Source: a virus
IMG/VR virus record: IMGVR_UViG_3300030419_007323
Location: 1 to 20,390 of that record
Strand: one strand, 5' to 3'
Length of the DNA stretch: 20,390 nt
The notes under the pieces are model-generated. The model did no database searches. It was not told the DNA's origin and worked only from the letters and a program-made list of their open reading frames with translations. This document shows, one piece after another, positions 14,262 to 20,390 of the stretch (within the stretch, counting starts at the first letter, position 1; every line of letters starts with the position of its first letter). The position numbers and the translations under genes were made by a program.

Positions 14262-14535
14262 AATTACAACTGAAAAAGCTAAAGAATTAGGCCTACCTAC
14301 TAATAAAGGACAAGTATATTCTTTAAATAAATTAACAGGAAATATAAAATTAATTAGTTCTCAAGAAGAAGCATATGAACATGGTTTGCCTGTGGATGAA
14401 GGTCAAAAATACAAAATTAATAAAAAAACTGGAAAAGTTGTTAAACTTAATTCCAAAGGCGGCGCGATAAAAAAATATTCACATGGCGGATCAGTCCATA
14501 CTGGAACGGGTCACGCTTTAACATACAAACGATAA
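14254..14535 (+). CDS. Duplicated-module small protein
   Basis: 93 aa with an internal duplication: ELGLPTNKGQ with YSLNKLTGNIKLIS (11-35) and EHGLPVDEGQ with YKINKKTGKVVKLN (42-66), a 31-residue step. The tail is Gly/Lys rich (KGGAIKKYSHGGSVHTG). AAGGAGAG precedes the start. No family recognised; the repeat could form a beta-hairpin each, for binding DNA or a virion surface. Confidence 0.6.
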   Translation: MGKITTEKAKELGLPTNKGQVYSLNKLTGNIKLISSQEEAYEHGLPVDEGQKYKINKKTGKVVKLNSKGGAIKKYSHGGSVHTGTGHALTYKR

Positions 14536-14549
14536 TAGGAGGTTGTGCA

Positions 14550-14786
14550 ATGGGTAAAAACAATGTTACAAGTCTAACAGGTGTTAAACCGAGTAGTGAC
14601 TGGAAACGAGGAACTGGTAAAGCAGAACCTGGAACAGTTATTAAAGGTAACTCGTACGCGAGAAAAGGAACTGTCTCTACGACAAAAGCAGAGGCTATTT
14701 CTGTTCCGCAGTTTCCTTTAAAATCCAAACTCACTAAAGGACAAATGGGTGCGGCGATTAAAGGTGGCAAATATGAATGGACATAG
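14550..14786 (+). CDS. Hypothetical basic protein
   Basis: 78 aa, low complexity of Gly, Lys, Thr and Ser, likely disordered. AGGAGG precedes the start by 8 nt. Ends MGAAIKGGKYEWT. It lies in a run of very small late genes between portal and holin; role unknown. Confidence 0.55.
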   Translation: MGKNNVTSLTGVKPSSDWKRGTGKAEPGTVIKGNSYARKGTVSTTKAEAISVPQFPLKSKLTKGQMGAAIKGGKYEWT

Positions 14787-14795
14787 GAGGTTAAT

Positions 14796-14915
14796 ATGAA
14801 ACTTTTATCAGATCTATGGGATCACTTAAAAGAGTGGGCTGATTGGAGCATGAAAGATTGGATTAAAGCTGGTATAGTAGCTATAATTGTAATCATAGTT
14901 ATCGGTGCTATCTAA
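14796..14915 (+). CDS. Small C-terminal-anchored membrane peptide (39 aa)
   Basis: MKLLSDLWDHLKEWADWSMKDW is amphipathic and Trp-rich, then the last 17 residues (AGIVAIIVIIVIGAI with flanks) form one membrane segment. A perfect site (AGGAGGTTAATATG) gives the start. The holin begins 4 nt after its stop, so it may be a second lysis factor or holin regulator. That role is inferred only from position and topology. Confidence 0.6.
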   Translation: MKLLSDLWDHLKEWADWSMKDWIKAGIVAIIVIIVIGAI

Positions 14916-14918
14916 AAA

Positions 14919-15332
14919 ATGGTTCTAGGAATAATATCAAATTTAGTAGGGGGAAAAGACGGAGCGCTTAAACAAGTGGCTTCCGTCATTGATTCTCTTC
15001 ATACCTCAGAAGAAGAAAAACTTGATAAAAAAATTCTTATGCAACGCATTCAACAAAAGCTTGCAGAAAAACAATTAGATGTTAATGCAAAGGAAGCCAG
15101 CCACCGCAGCGTATTCGTTGCTGGCTGGCGACCTGCTATAGGCTGGGTAGGAGCCTTTGCACTAATGTTCGAATTTATTTTGTCGCCATCTATTGAATGG
15201 TATGCAAAATTTTCTGGAATGGAATTAGCCGCTCCGGAAATTCAAACTGGGCCCTTACTAGCAATCGTCACCTCTATGCTCGGAGTTGCCGGCATGAGAA
15301 GTTTCGAGAAGGCAAAGGGACTAACTAAATAG
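14919..15332 (+). CDS. Holin, GTA-type 3-TM family
   Basis: 137 aa. N-terminal amphipathic part, then EASHRSVFVAGWRPAIGWVGAFALMFEFILSP and GPLLAIVTSMLGVAGMRSFEKAKG, the hallmark regions of the holin family for gene-transfer-agent release (GTA_holin_3TM). Likely membrane helices are about 71-88, with another at 112-127. It permeabilises the inner membrane at lysis. Partner is the endolysin at 4456-4995, encoded on the other strand. Confidence 0.85.
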   Translation: MVLGIISNLVGGKDGALKQVASVIDSLHTSEEEKLDKKILMQRIQQKLAEKQLDVNAKEASHRSVFVAGWRPAIGWVGAFALMFEFILSPSIEWYAKFSGMELAAPEIQTGPLLAIVTSMLGVAGMRSFEKAKGLTK

Positions 15333-15379
15333 GAGAGAGTATGGTTGGTAGTGTAACAACTAGAGGGCAAGGAGTAATT

Positions 15380-15595
15380 ATGCCTGGAAAAAGAAAAACT
15401 ACAACTACTTATGCCAAAGGTGGAAAAGTAGGAAAGAAAAAACAAGGCTACAAAGCTAGAGAAGATGAATCTATTGCAATGCGTAGAAGAAAAAAACGTA
15501 CTAAAAAACAACTTAAAGCATCAAGGGATGAATCTTATGGTAAATTTGGTAGCAAAAAAAGAAAACCACGTGGTGGTGGAAAGATTAATGTTTGA
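15380..15595 (+). CDS. Small basic phage protein (GYKAREDES)
   Basis: 71 aa from ATG 15380, preceded by AAGGAG at ideal spacing. A second start at 15341 also has a site (AGGAGAGAG) and would add 13 residues (84 aa), so dual starts are possible. Very basic. QGYKAREDESIAMRRRKKRTKKQ resembles small proteins with a GY-AR-DES-GMRRG pattern in marine phages, from memory. Function unknown; late position and charge suggest DNA or virion association. Confidence 0.6.
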   Translation: MPGKRKTTTTYAKGGKVGKKKQGYKAREDESIAMRRRKKRTKKQLKASRDESYGKFGSKKRKPRGGGKINV

Positions 15596-15597
15596 TT

Positions 15598-15693
15598 ATG
15601 AACAATCTTTGTGAAAATTGTGGTCATGCATGTCATTGTTCCAATGGTGGATCATGTACAAGTTGTGATTGTAAAAACTGTGAGCATAAATAA
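15598..15693 (+). CDS. Tiny Cys-rich metal-binding peptide (31 aa)
   Basis: MNNLCENCGHACHCSNGGSC continues with CTSCDCKNCEHK, giving eight Cys in 31 residues (5, 8, 12, 14, 19, 22, 24, 27) plus three His. It looks like a metallothionein-type or double-knuckle zinc peptide. The start is 2 nt after the previous stop; its stop overlaps the next start (TAATG). Too small for automatic callers. Confidence 0.6.
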   Translation: MNNLCENCGHACHCSNGGSCTSCDCKNCEHK

Positions 15694-16157
15694 TGGCAAG
15701 TACAGTTGCTAATGTAAGCTTAAATGTTCAAGTAACAGAAAATGTTGTACTTAATGGTGAAGACCATGGATCATCTAACTCTGTTGCTATTACTGGTATC
15801 AATGAAGTATCAAAACGTATTATGAATTTAACAGCTAATACGGATATTACGTTGGCCACATTTTCCACAGGTCCTGCAGCAGGACAATTCATAACATCAA
15901 ATGTTAAATATGTGCGCATTACAAATTTAGATGACGCTAATCCAGTAAATATTAATTTGGGTGGTGCAGCTGAAAATGTATGGGTATATCTGGACTGGGG
16001 AAGATCTTTTATTCTTTCTCAACCAGGAACAGCTATAGATGCTGTGGCTAGTGGAACCGTCGGAACGGCCAGTCTAGCTGATGTAACAACTATAACCGCA
16101 AATACTGCAAATGCTTCTAACGCTATTGATGTGGAGGTCTTCGTTGCTTCTAGTTAA
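15693..16157 (+). CDS. Putative beta-rich virion protein
   Basis: 154 aa, beta-strand and Thr/Ser/Asn rich, no Cys. VKYVRITNLDDANPVNINLGG and VWVYLDWGRSFILSQPG read like a jelly-roll or Ig-like strand pattern, as in small phage surface or fibre-associated proteins. No catalytic motif. Start coupled to the Cys-rich peptide. Structural role inferred from composition and location in the head operon. Confidence 0.6.
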   Translation: MASTVANVSLNVQVTENVVLNGEDHGSSNSVAITGINEVSKRIMNLTANTDITLATFSTGPAAGQFITSNVKYVRITNLDDANPVNINLGGAAENVWVYLDWGRSFILSQPGTAIDAVASGTVGTASLADVTTITANTANASNAIDVEVFVASS

Positions 16158-16264
16158 TGGGTTATCCTAAAAAACATAGGGGACGCCGAAAAATTGGATC
16201 CAAAAAAAGAAGAAATAGACGTCGTATTCGTTTAGGTTTGCGCATTAGAAAGAGAAAAAAATAA
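16157..16264 (+). CDS. Tiny Arg/Lys-rich peptide (35 aa)
   Basis: MGYPKKHRGRRKIGSKKRRN and so on: 20 of 35 residues are Arg or Lys. Both ends use 1-nt TAATG overlaps with neighbouring genes. The composition is protamine-like, so DNA or RNA binding, perhaps packaging with the genome, is likely but inferred. Overlooked by length cut-offs. Confidence 0.55.
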   Translation: MGYPKKHRGRRKIGSKKRRNRRRIRLGLRIRKRKK

Positions 16265-16455
16265 TGGATGGAATACATTTAGCTGAATTAATTTATAGAG
16301 CTATTAGACAAAAGAAAGAACAAATTACAGAAGTTACCATGCAAGGGGTTGAAGACTTTGCAAAATACAAGTATATGGTAGGACAGCTTCATTCTTTAAA
16401 TGGTTTGGAGCAGGACATTAGAGATATTATGAAAAGAGAGGAAGACAGTGAGTAA
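16264..16455 (+). CDS. Hypothetical small helical protein
   Basis: 63 aa, mostly helical (HLAELIYRAIRQKKEQITEVTMQGVEDFAKYKYMVGQLHSLNGLEQDIRDIM). The length and pattern recall small phage proteins found near head genes. Start coupled by TAATG; its end overlaps the GTG start of GroES by 8 nt. No function recognised. Confidence 0.6.
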   Translation: MDGIHLAELIYRAIRQKKEQITEVTMQGVEDFAKYKYMVGQLHSLNGLEQDIRDIMKREEDSE

Positions 16456-16858
16456 ATTAATATTACCTAAACACGAAGCTATTGCACGTGAAAAGAAAAA
16501 AGAAAAAGATGAAATGGCTAAGATTCCAGATCCAACAGGATGGAGAATTGTCATTTTACCTCATAAAGGGGTTGAAAAAACCAAAGGAGGTGTGATACTA
16601 TCCGACACACTTATTCAAGAGCAACAATGGACAACTAACGTAGGACTTGTTCTAAAGTTAGGACCCATGGCTTATGGAGATAAGGATAAATTCCCAACTG
16701 GTCCTTGGTGTAAGGAAAAAGATTGGGTAATCTTTGCCAGATATGCTGGTTCAAGATTAAAAATTGACGGCGGGGAACTTCGTATCTTAAATGATGATGA
16801 AATACTTGGTGTCGTTGACAGTCCAGATGATGTGTTAAATGCATCTCTGCACTCATAA
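16448..16858 (+). CDS. groES: Phage GroES-like co-chaperonin (Cpn10)
   Basis: 136 aa starting at GTG 16448. DPTGWRIVILPHKGVEKTKGGVILSDT (28-54) matches the Cpn10 core: the dome-side strand, then the mobile loop region with GGVILSD. NVGLVLKLGPMAYG, DWVIFARYAGSRLKIDGGELRILNDDEILGVV complete the barrel. It is about 40 residues longer than bacterial GroES (about 95 aa), with a charged N-terminal extension and a loop insertion. T4 gp31 shows that a phage co-chaperonin can pair with host GroEL to fold a capsid protein; its place just before scaffold and capsid genes fits that. Confidence 0.85.
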   Translation: MSKLILPKHEAIAREKKKEKDEMAKIPDPTGWRIVILPHKGVEKTKGGVILSDTLIQEQQWTTNVGLVLKLGPMAYGDKDKFPTGPWCKEKDWVIFARYAGSRLKIDGGELRILNDDEILGVVDSPDDVLNASLHS

Positions 16859-16876
16859 TCATAGAGGAGTATAACT

Positions 16877-17815
16877 ATGCCAGAAGCGCAAGAATCTATC
16901 AACAACAACGTTGATAAGCCTATTGTTGATATTGATACATCAGGCCCGTCAGTTAATGTTGCTGTTGAAGAAAAAAAAGAAGAAGAAGACAAAGTGGAAG
17001 TCCAAGAAGATACTACGGTAGAAGAAGTTAAAACAACTCAACAACCTAAAGATGAATTAGATACTGTTAGTGATGGTGTTCAAAAAAGAATTGATCGTCT
17101 AACATGGAAAGTTCGAGAAGCTGAAAGACGAGAAAAAGCAGCTACTGATTATGCCAAATCTGTTCAACAAAAATTAAAAGCCAACGAAGATAAGGTTCAA
17201 CAACTTGATCAAGGTTATGTAAATGAATTTAAAAGTCGTGTTGAATCTCAAATTGCTACGGCAAAAAATCATTTAAAATTAGCTATTGATGCAGGAGATT
17301 CTGAAAAACAAACAGAAGCTCAAACTGTATTAGCGCAATTAGCGGCTGATCAAAATAGAATAAAAAGTTTAGAGGCTCAACAAACTAAGATAGAAAAACA
17401 AAAAAAAGAAGTTCCGGTTAATCCTCAAACAGCAGCTCCAATACAACAACCTACAGCTGCTCCTCCAGACCCAAAAGCTCAAGCATGGGCTCAAAGAAAC
17501 CCGTGGTTTGGAAAAGATGATGCTATGACATATACTGCTTATTCATTACATAAGAAGCTGACAGAGCAAGAAGGATTTGACCCGAACTCAGATGAGTACT
17601 ATAGTGAAATTGATAATCGAATTAAAAAAGAGTTTCCCCATAAATTTGGGGATAATACTACCAGTAGTGACAGACCCGTCCAGGCTGTTGCATCTGCATC
17701 CCGAACATCAAGCAAATCTGGACGCAAAACCGTGAAGTTATCGCCAAGCCAAGTCGCTATTGCGAAAAAACTTGGAGTATCTTTACAAGAATATGCCAAA
17801 TACGTGAAGGAGTAG
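16877..17815 (+). CDS. Head scaffolding protein (putative)
   Basis: 312 aa. Disordered acidic N-terminus (EEKKEEEDKVEVQEDTTVEEVK), then a long coiled coil (about 66-180, DRLTWKVREAERREKAATDYA onward), a Pro/Gln linker and a small C-terminal domain with WAQRNPWFGKDDAMTYTAYSLH. This is the profile of podovirus-like scaffolds encoded before the capsid. It guides procapsid assembly. AGAGGAG lies before the start. Confidence 0.75.
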   Translation: MPEAQESINNNVDKPIVDIDTSGPSVNVAVEEKKEEEDKVEVQEDTTVEEVKTTQQPKDELDTVSDGVQKRIDRLTWKVREAERREKAATDYAKSVQQKLKANEDKVQQLDQGYVNEFKSRVESQIATAKNHLKLAIDAGDSEKQTEAQTVLAQLAADQNRIKSLEAQQTKIEKQKKEVPVNPQTAAPIQQPTAAPPDPKAQAWAQRNPWFGKDDAMTYTAYSLHKKLTEQEGFDPNSDEYYSEIDNRIKKEFPHKFGDNTTSSDRPVQAVASASRTSSKSGRKTVKLSPSQVAIAKKLGVSLQEYAKYVKE

Positions 17816-17818
17816 GCT

Positions 17819-18358
17819 ATGACAAAAAATATAAATAAAAAATCTCCTGCTAAGTCAACTTTAGCAGATATAGAGATAGAAGAAGATATTGTTGTTGACA
17901 AAACTCCCCGCAATGCCAATCTGCGTGAGAAATCAATTCGACCGACAGAATGGAGACCACCGAATAATTTGGAGGCACCTCCTGCGCCCGACGGATATAA
18001 ACACCGTTGGTTAAGGGCAAGTGCCAGGGGATACGAAGATAATCAAAATATTATCAGTAGGCTCAGACAAGGTTATGAACTTGTTAGAGCAGACGAATAT
18101 CCAGACTGGGACCTCCCAACTCAAGAAGATGGGAAACATGCAGGTGTTATTGGAATTGGTGGCTTATTGCTTGCTCGTGTTCCGATTGAAGTTGTTGAGT
18201 CGAGAAATAAATATTTTTCAAGACAAACAACAGATCAAATGGAATCTGTGGATAGAGATCTATTCAAAGAAGAGCATAAAAGCATGCCTATCCATAAGGA
18301 AAGGCAAAGTCGTGTAACTTTCGGGGGATCTAGAGGAAAGAATGAGTCTGGAAACTAG
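17819..18358 (+). CDS. Conserved head-operon protein of unknown function
   Basis: 179 aa. EWRPPNNLEAPPAPDGYKHRWLRASARGYEDNQNI and LRQGYELVRADEYPDW, DGKHAGVIGIGGLLLARVPIEVVESRN are conserved-looking blocks, and SRQTTDQMESVDRDLF with PIHKERQSRVTFGG closes it. The pattern is familiar from marine phage head operons but has no assigned role. Starts 4 nt after scaffold. Likely a minor virion or assembly protein. Confidence 0.65.
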   Translation: MTKNINKKSPAKSTLADIEIEEDIVVDKTPRNANLREKSIRPTEWRPPNNLEAPPAPDGYKHRWLRASARGYEDNQNIISRLRQGYELVRADEYPDWDLPTQEDGKHAGVIGIGGLLLARVPIEVVESRNKYFSRQTTDQMESVDRDLFKEEHKSMPIHKERQSRVTFGGSRGKNESGN

Positions 18359-18387
18359 AGAACTCGGATCATTTTTAGGAGTATATT

Positions 18388-18972
18388 ATGGCTAATATAG
18401 ATGCCGCTTTTGGACTTCGCCCAGCTAAAACGCTTGGTGCGACTTACAACAGCTCAGGCTTTAGCACCTATAAAATGGCAACCGACGCTGGTTCAGCAAT
18501 CTACACAGGCAGTCTTGTGGTTTTACAAGCTAATGGATATATTACAACAGCAACCGATAATACGAGTGCTAATATCCTAGGTGTTTGTGGTGGATTTTAT
18601 TACACTGATTCAGAAGGCAGTCCAAAATTTGCAAAATACTGGCCTGCTTCAACTGAGACATACAACGAAACAGATGTAGAAGTGAAAGTCTATGACGATC
18701 CTAATACTTTGTTTGAATGTCAATCAGTGGCTGGAACAACTGGTCAAGCCGTTATAGGAGCAAACGCTAATGCAGCTGGAAATGCAAACGGAAACTCGAC
18801 TTCAGGACTAAGTTCATGCAAAATTGACGCGCCAAACGCGGCAGCTACTGCTGAACAGTTAAGAATTGTGGATGTAACCGCTGATGTCGACAACAATGAT
18901 ATATCGTCTAACAACGTAAACTTTGTTGTAAGAATCAACGAACATGCGTACACAACCTTAACAGGAATATAG
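18388..18972 (+). CDS. Putative capsid decoration/stabilisation protein
   Basis: 194 aa. MANIDAAFGLRPAKTLGATYNSSGFSTYKMA is a typical N-terminus of marine podovirus head decoration-like proteins, and the rest is strand-rich with Gly/Asn/Ala repeats. AGGAG 6 nt upstream. Directly precedes the major capsid protein, where head decoration genes usually sit. Could also be a minor capsid protein. Confidence 0.65.
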   Translation: MANIDAAFGLRPAKTLGATYNSSGFSTYKMATDAGSAIYTGSLVVLQANGYITTATDNTSANILGVCGGFYYTDSEGSPKFAKYWPASTETYNETDVEVKVYDDPNTLFECQSVAGTTGQAVIGANANAAGNANGNSTSGLSSCKIDAPNAAATAEQLRIVDVTADVDNNDISSNNVNFVVRINEHAYTTLTGI

Positions 18973-18983
18973 GAGAATAAAAA

Positions 18984-19892
18984 ATGGCTATATCAAGATC
19001 GCAACTGGTCAAAGAGTTAGAGCCAGGTTTGAATGCCCTATTTGGCCTGGAGTACGAACGCTATGACCGTGAGCATGAAGAACTTTATTCGATTGAATCA
19101 TCTGATCGTGCATTCGAAGAAGAAGTAATGTTAGTTGGATTTGGTAGTGCAGGTGTAAAACCTGAAGGTAGCTCGATCGCTTATGATCAAGCACAGGAAG
19201 CTTTTACTTCCCGCTATACCAACGAAACTGTTGCTTTGGCATTCGCAATCACTGAAGAAGCAATCGAAGACAACTTGTATGATAGGCTTTCAGCTCGTTA
19301 TACAAGAGCTTTAGCTCGCTCAATGGCTAACACAAAACAAGTGAAAGCTGCAGCGACTTTAAACAACTCATTTAGTGCTAGTTACCTTGGTGGTGACGGA
19401 TCTATGCTTTGCACAACAAACCATGCTACTACGCAAGGTGGTGTTTTTGCAAATAGACCAACTACTGACGCTGACCTAAATGAATCATCTTTAGAAACTG
19501 GATTAATTGATATCGCAGGGTTTATTGATGAAAGAGGTTTAAAAGTAGCTGCTAAAGGAAGAAAATTAGTAATTCCTGTCAATACGCAATTTATTGCAGA
19601 CAGAGTTCTAAACTCTCCTTTACAAAGCAACAGCGCAGATAATAACATCAACGCAATGAAAAATATGGGTATGATCCCTGAAGGATATGTGGTTAATCAC
19701 TACATAACTGATACAGATGCATGGTGGCTATTAACTGACGTTCCAAACGGACTTAAAATGTTTGTGAGAGCCCCTATCGCAACCTCTATGGAAGGTGACT
19801 TCGATACTGGAAACGTTAGATATAAAGCGAGAGAAAGATACAGCTTTGGCTGGTCTGACCCTCGTGGAATTTATGGTACACAAGGAGGTTAA
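18984..19892 (+). CDS. Major capsid protein (HK97-like fold)
   Basis: 302 aa. Mu/T7-unlike but HK97-type: the N-terminus SRSQLVKELEPGLNALFGLEY, then FAITEEAIEDNLYDRLSARYTRALARSMANTKQVKAAATLNNSF (spine-helix region) and DGSMLCTTNHATTQGG, RKLVIPVNTQFIADRVLNS, NPV-free P-domain to the C-terminal YSFGWSDPRGIYG. No cleaved N-terminal delta domain is apparent. AGGAG (18972-18976) is upstream. The gene closes the head operon, followed by a strong terminator. Confidence 0.88.
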   Translation: MAISRSQLVKELEPGLNALFGLEYERYDREHEELYSIESSDRAFEEEVMLVGFGSAGVKPEGSSIAYDQAQEAFTSRYTNETVALAFAITEEAIEDNLYDRLSARYTRALARSMANTKQVKAAATLNNSFSASYLGGDGSMLCTTNHATTQGGVFANRPTTDADLNESSLETGLIDIAGFIDERGLKVAAKGRKLVIPVNTQFIADRVLNSPLQSNSADNNINAMKNMGMIPEGYVVNHYITDTDAWWLLTDVPNGLKMFVRAPIATSMEGDFDTGNVRYKARERYSFGWSDPRGIYGTQGG

Positions 19893-19914
19893 GTTTTTAA
19901 CTTAATTAACTGCT

Positions 19915-19946
19915 TAAAGGGCGCTTTACAAAGCGCCCTTTTTGTT
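19915..19946 (+). terminator. Rho-independent terminator after capsid gene
   Basis: AAAGGGCGCTTT (19916-19927) pairs with AAAGCGCCCTTT (19930-19941), a GC-rich stem followed by T-rich TTTGTTTT. It lies 24 nt after the major capsid stop and ends the head transcript. Confidence 0.9.
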
Positions 19947-20002
19947 TTAAACAATAAGTACACCTAGTATTAATTTAGTTATGTAGACTGGCTAGGCAGA
20001 CG

Positions 20003-20034
20003 GTATAGAGACTACGTAACGAAATGGTCTATAC
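20003..20034 (+). promoter_or_regulatory. Leader hairpin before the last gene
   Basis: GTATAGA (20003-20009) pairs with TCTATAC (20028-20034) around an 18-nt loop, in the untranslated leader of the next gene; AGGAG follows 7 nt later. Could protect the mRNA 5' end or tune translation; no family recognised. Confidence 0.4.
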
Positions 20035-20051
20035 GACCAAAGGAGAATAAT

Positions 20052-20390
20052 ATGGCAGCAACTACTTTTAATGGACCGATAAGGTCTGAGGGTGGCTTTC
20101 AAATGGCTACTAAAAATGCAACAACAGGTGCAGTTACAACTAGAATGAGTTCAGGTATGCCTGATCTTACAAATTTAACTTTAGCTGACACAGCAACAGC
20201 AGCAAATATTTCTATTGCTGATGGAATTATTGCAGTTGTTAACTACACAGGTGCGGCAGCATGTGCTGTAGCATTACCGGCAGCAACTAGAGGTGCAATC
20301 GCGGTTTACGTTCAGTCTAAAGATACAGCTGGCGGAACTGCTACTCTCACTTTTGATGCAGCAGGATCTGATGTTTGGGCAACAGGATCA
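20052..20390 (+). CDS. Putative virion structural protein, partial (runs off right edge)
   Basis: At least 113 aa, no stop before the window end. AGGAG 6 nt upstream. MAATTFNGPIRSEGGFQMATKNATTGAVTT then a low-charge, Ala/Thr/Gly-rich beta region (FQMATKNATTGAV, IIAVVNYTGAAACAVALPAATRGAIAVYVQS). Such starts and compositions are typical of phage decoration, neck or fibre-like proteins. The protein lies after the capsid terminator, so has its own promoter, in the 19947-20040 interval. Confidence 0.6.
   Translation, partial: MAATTFNGPIRSEGGFQMATKNATTGAVTTRMSSGMPDLTNLTLADTATAANISIADGIIAVVNYTGAAACAVALPAATRGAIAVYVQSKDTAGGTATLTFDAAGSDVWATGS

Overview
This window looks like one contig of an AT-rich tailed bacteriophage (Caudoviricetes) genome, most likely marine. 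It has large and small terminase subunits, a portal, scaffold, an HK97-like major capsid protein, a gene-transfer-agent-type 3-TM holin, a glucosaminidase endolysin and a phage-borne GroES. Many very small basic or Cys-rich proteins resemble, from memory only, those in uncultured Mediterranean phage contigs. The 3-TM holin type suggests an alphaproteobacterial host, but there is no host marker (no tRNA, integrase or attachment site) to prove it.

Layout. (1) 1-3361, minus strand: a compact accessory operon reading leftward. In transcription order it holds an XF1762-family GNAT-like protein that appears to start at CTG, a small basic NPVAK protein, a DxD glycosyltransferase, a SAM methyltransferase, a 38-aa membrane peptide and two 2OG-Fe(II) oxygenases, the last cut by the window edge. 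(2) 3362-3601: a divergent control region with five copies of a heptamer, four of them in 9-bp tandem pairs. (3) 3602-4310, plus strand: a small helical protein and TerS. (4) 4300-6135, minus strand: two unknown proteins, one with a CxxC/CxxC site, then a third unknown, the endolysin and a 51-aa zinc-ribbon-like protein. (5) 6186-6578, plus strand: a PD-(D/E)XK nuclease. (6) 6579-7547: almost 1 kb without a convincing gene. It holds nine same-direction copies of a 19-nt repeat, AGCT-rich hairpins and an intrinsic terminator. (7) 7483-9506: a two-gene cassette flanked by 33-35 nt inverted repeats, coding for an amidoligase and a class II glutamine amidotransferase. (8) 9674-19892, plus strand: the packaging and head operon (TerL, portal, many small coupled ORFs, holin, GroES, scaffold, decoration protein, major capsid protein), closed by a strong terminator. 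(9) 20052 to the end: the start of another probable structural gene.

How it works together. TerS, TerL, portal, scaffold and capsid proteins build and fill the head, and GroES probably adapts the host chaperonin for virion protein folding. Holin and endolysin lyse the host. The glycosyltransferase, methyltransferase and oxygenases may modify a surface glycan or a small molecule. The amidoligase/GAT-II pair should form an amide bond using ammonia from glutamine, on an unknown substrate.

The most interesting points are the inverted-repeat-bounded amidoligase cassette lying between TerS and TerL, the adjacent repeat and hairpin region that may be a structured RNA or a protein-binding locus, and the likely CTG start codons in the minus-strand operon.
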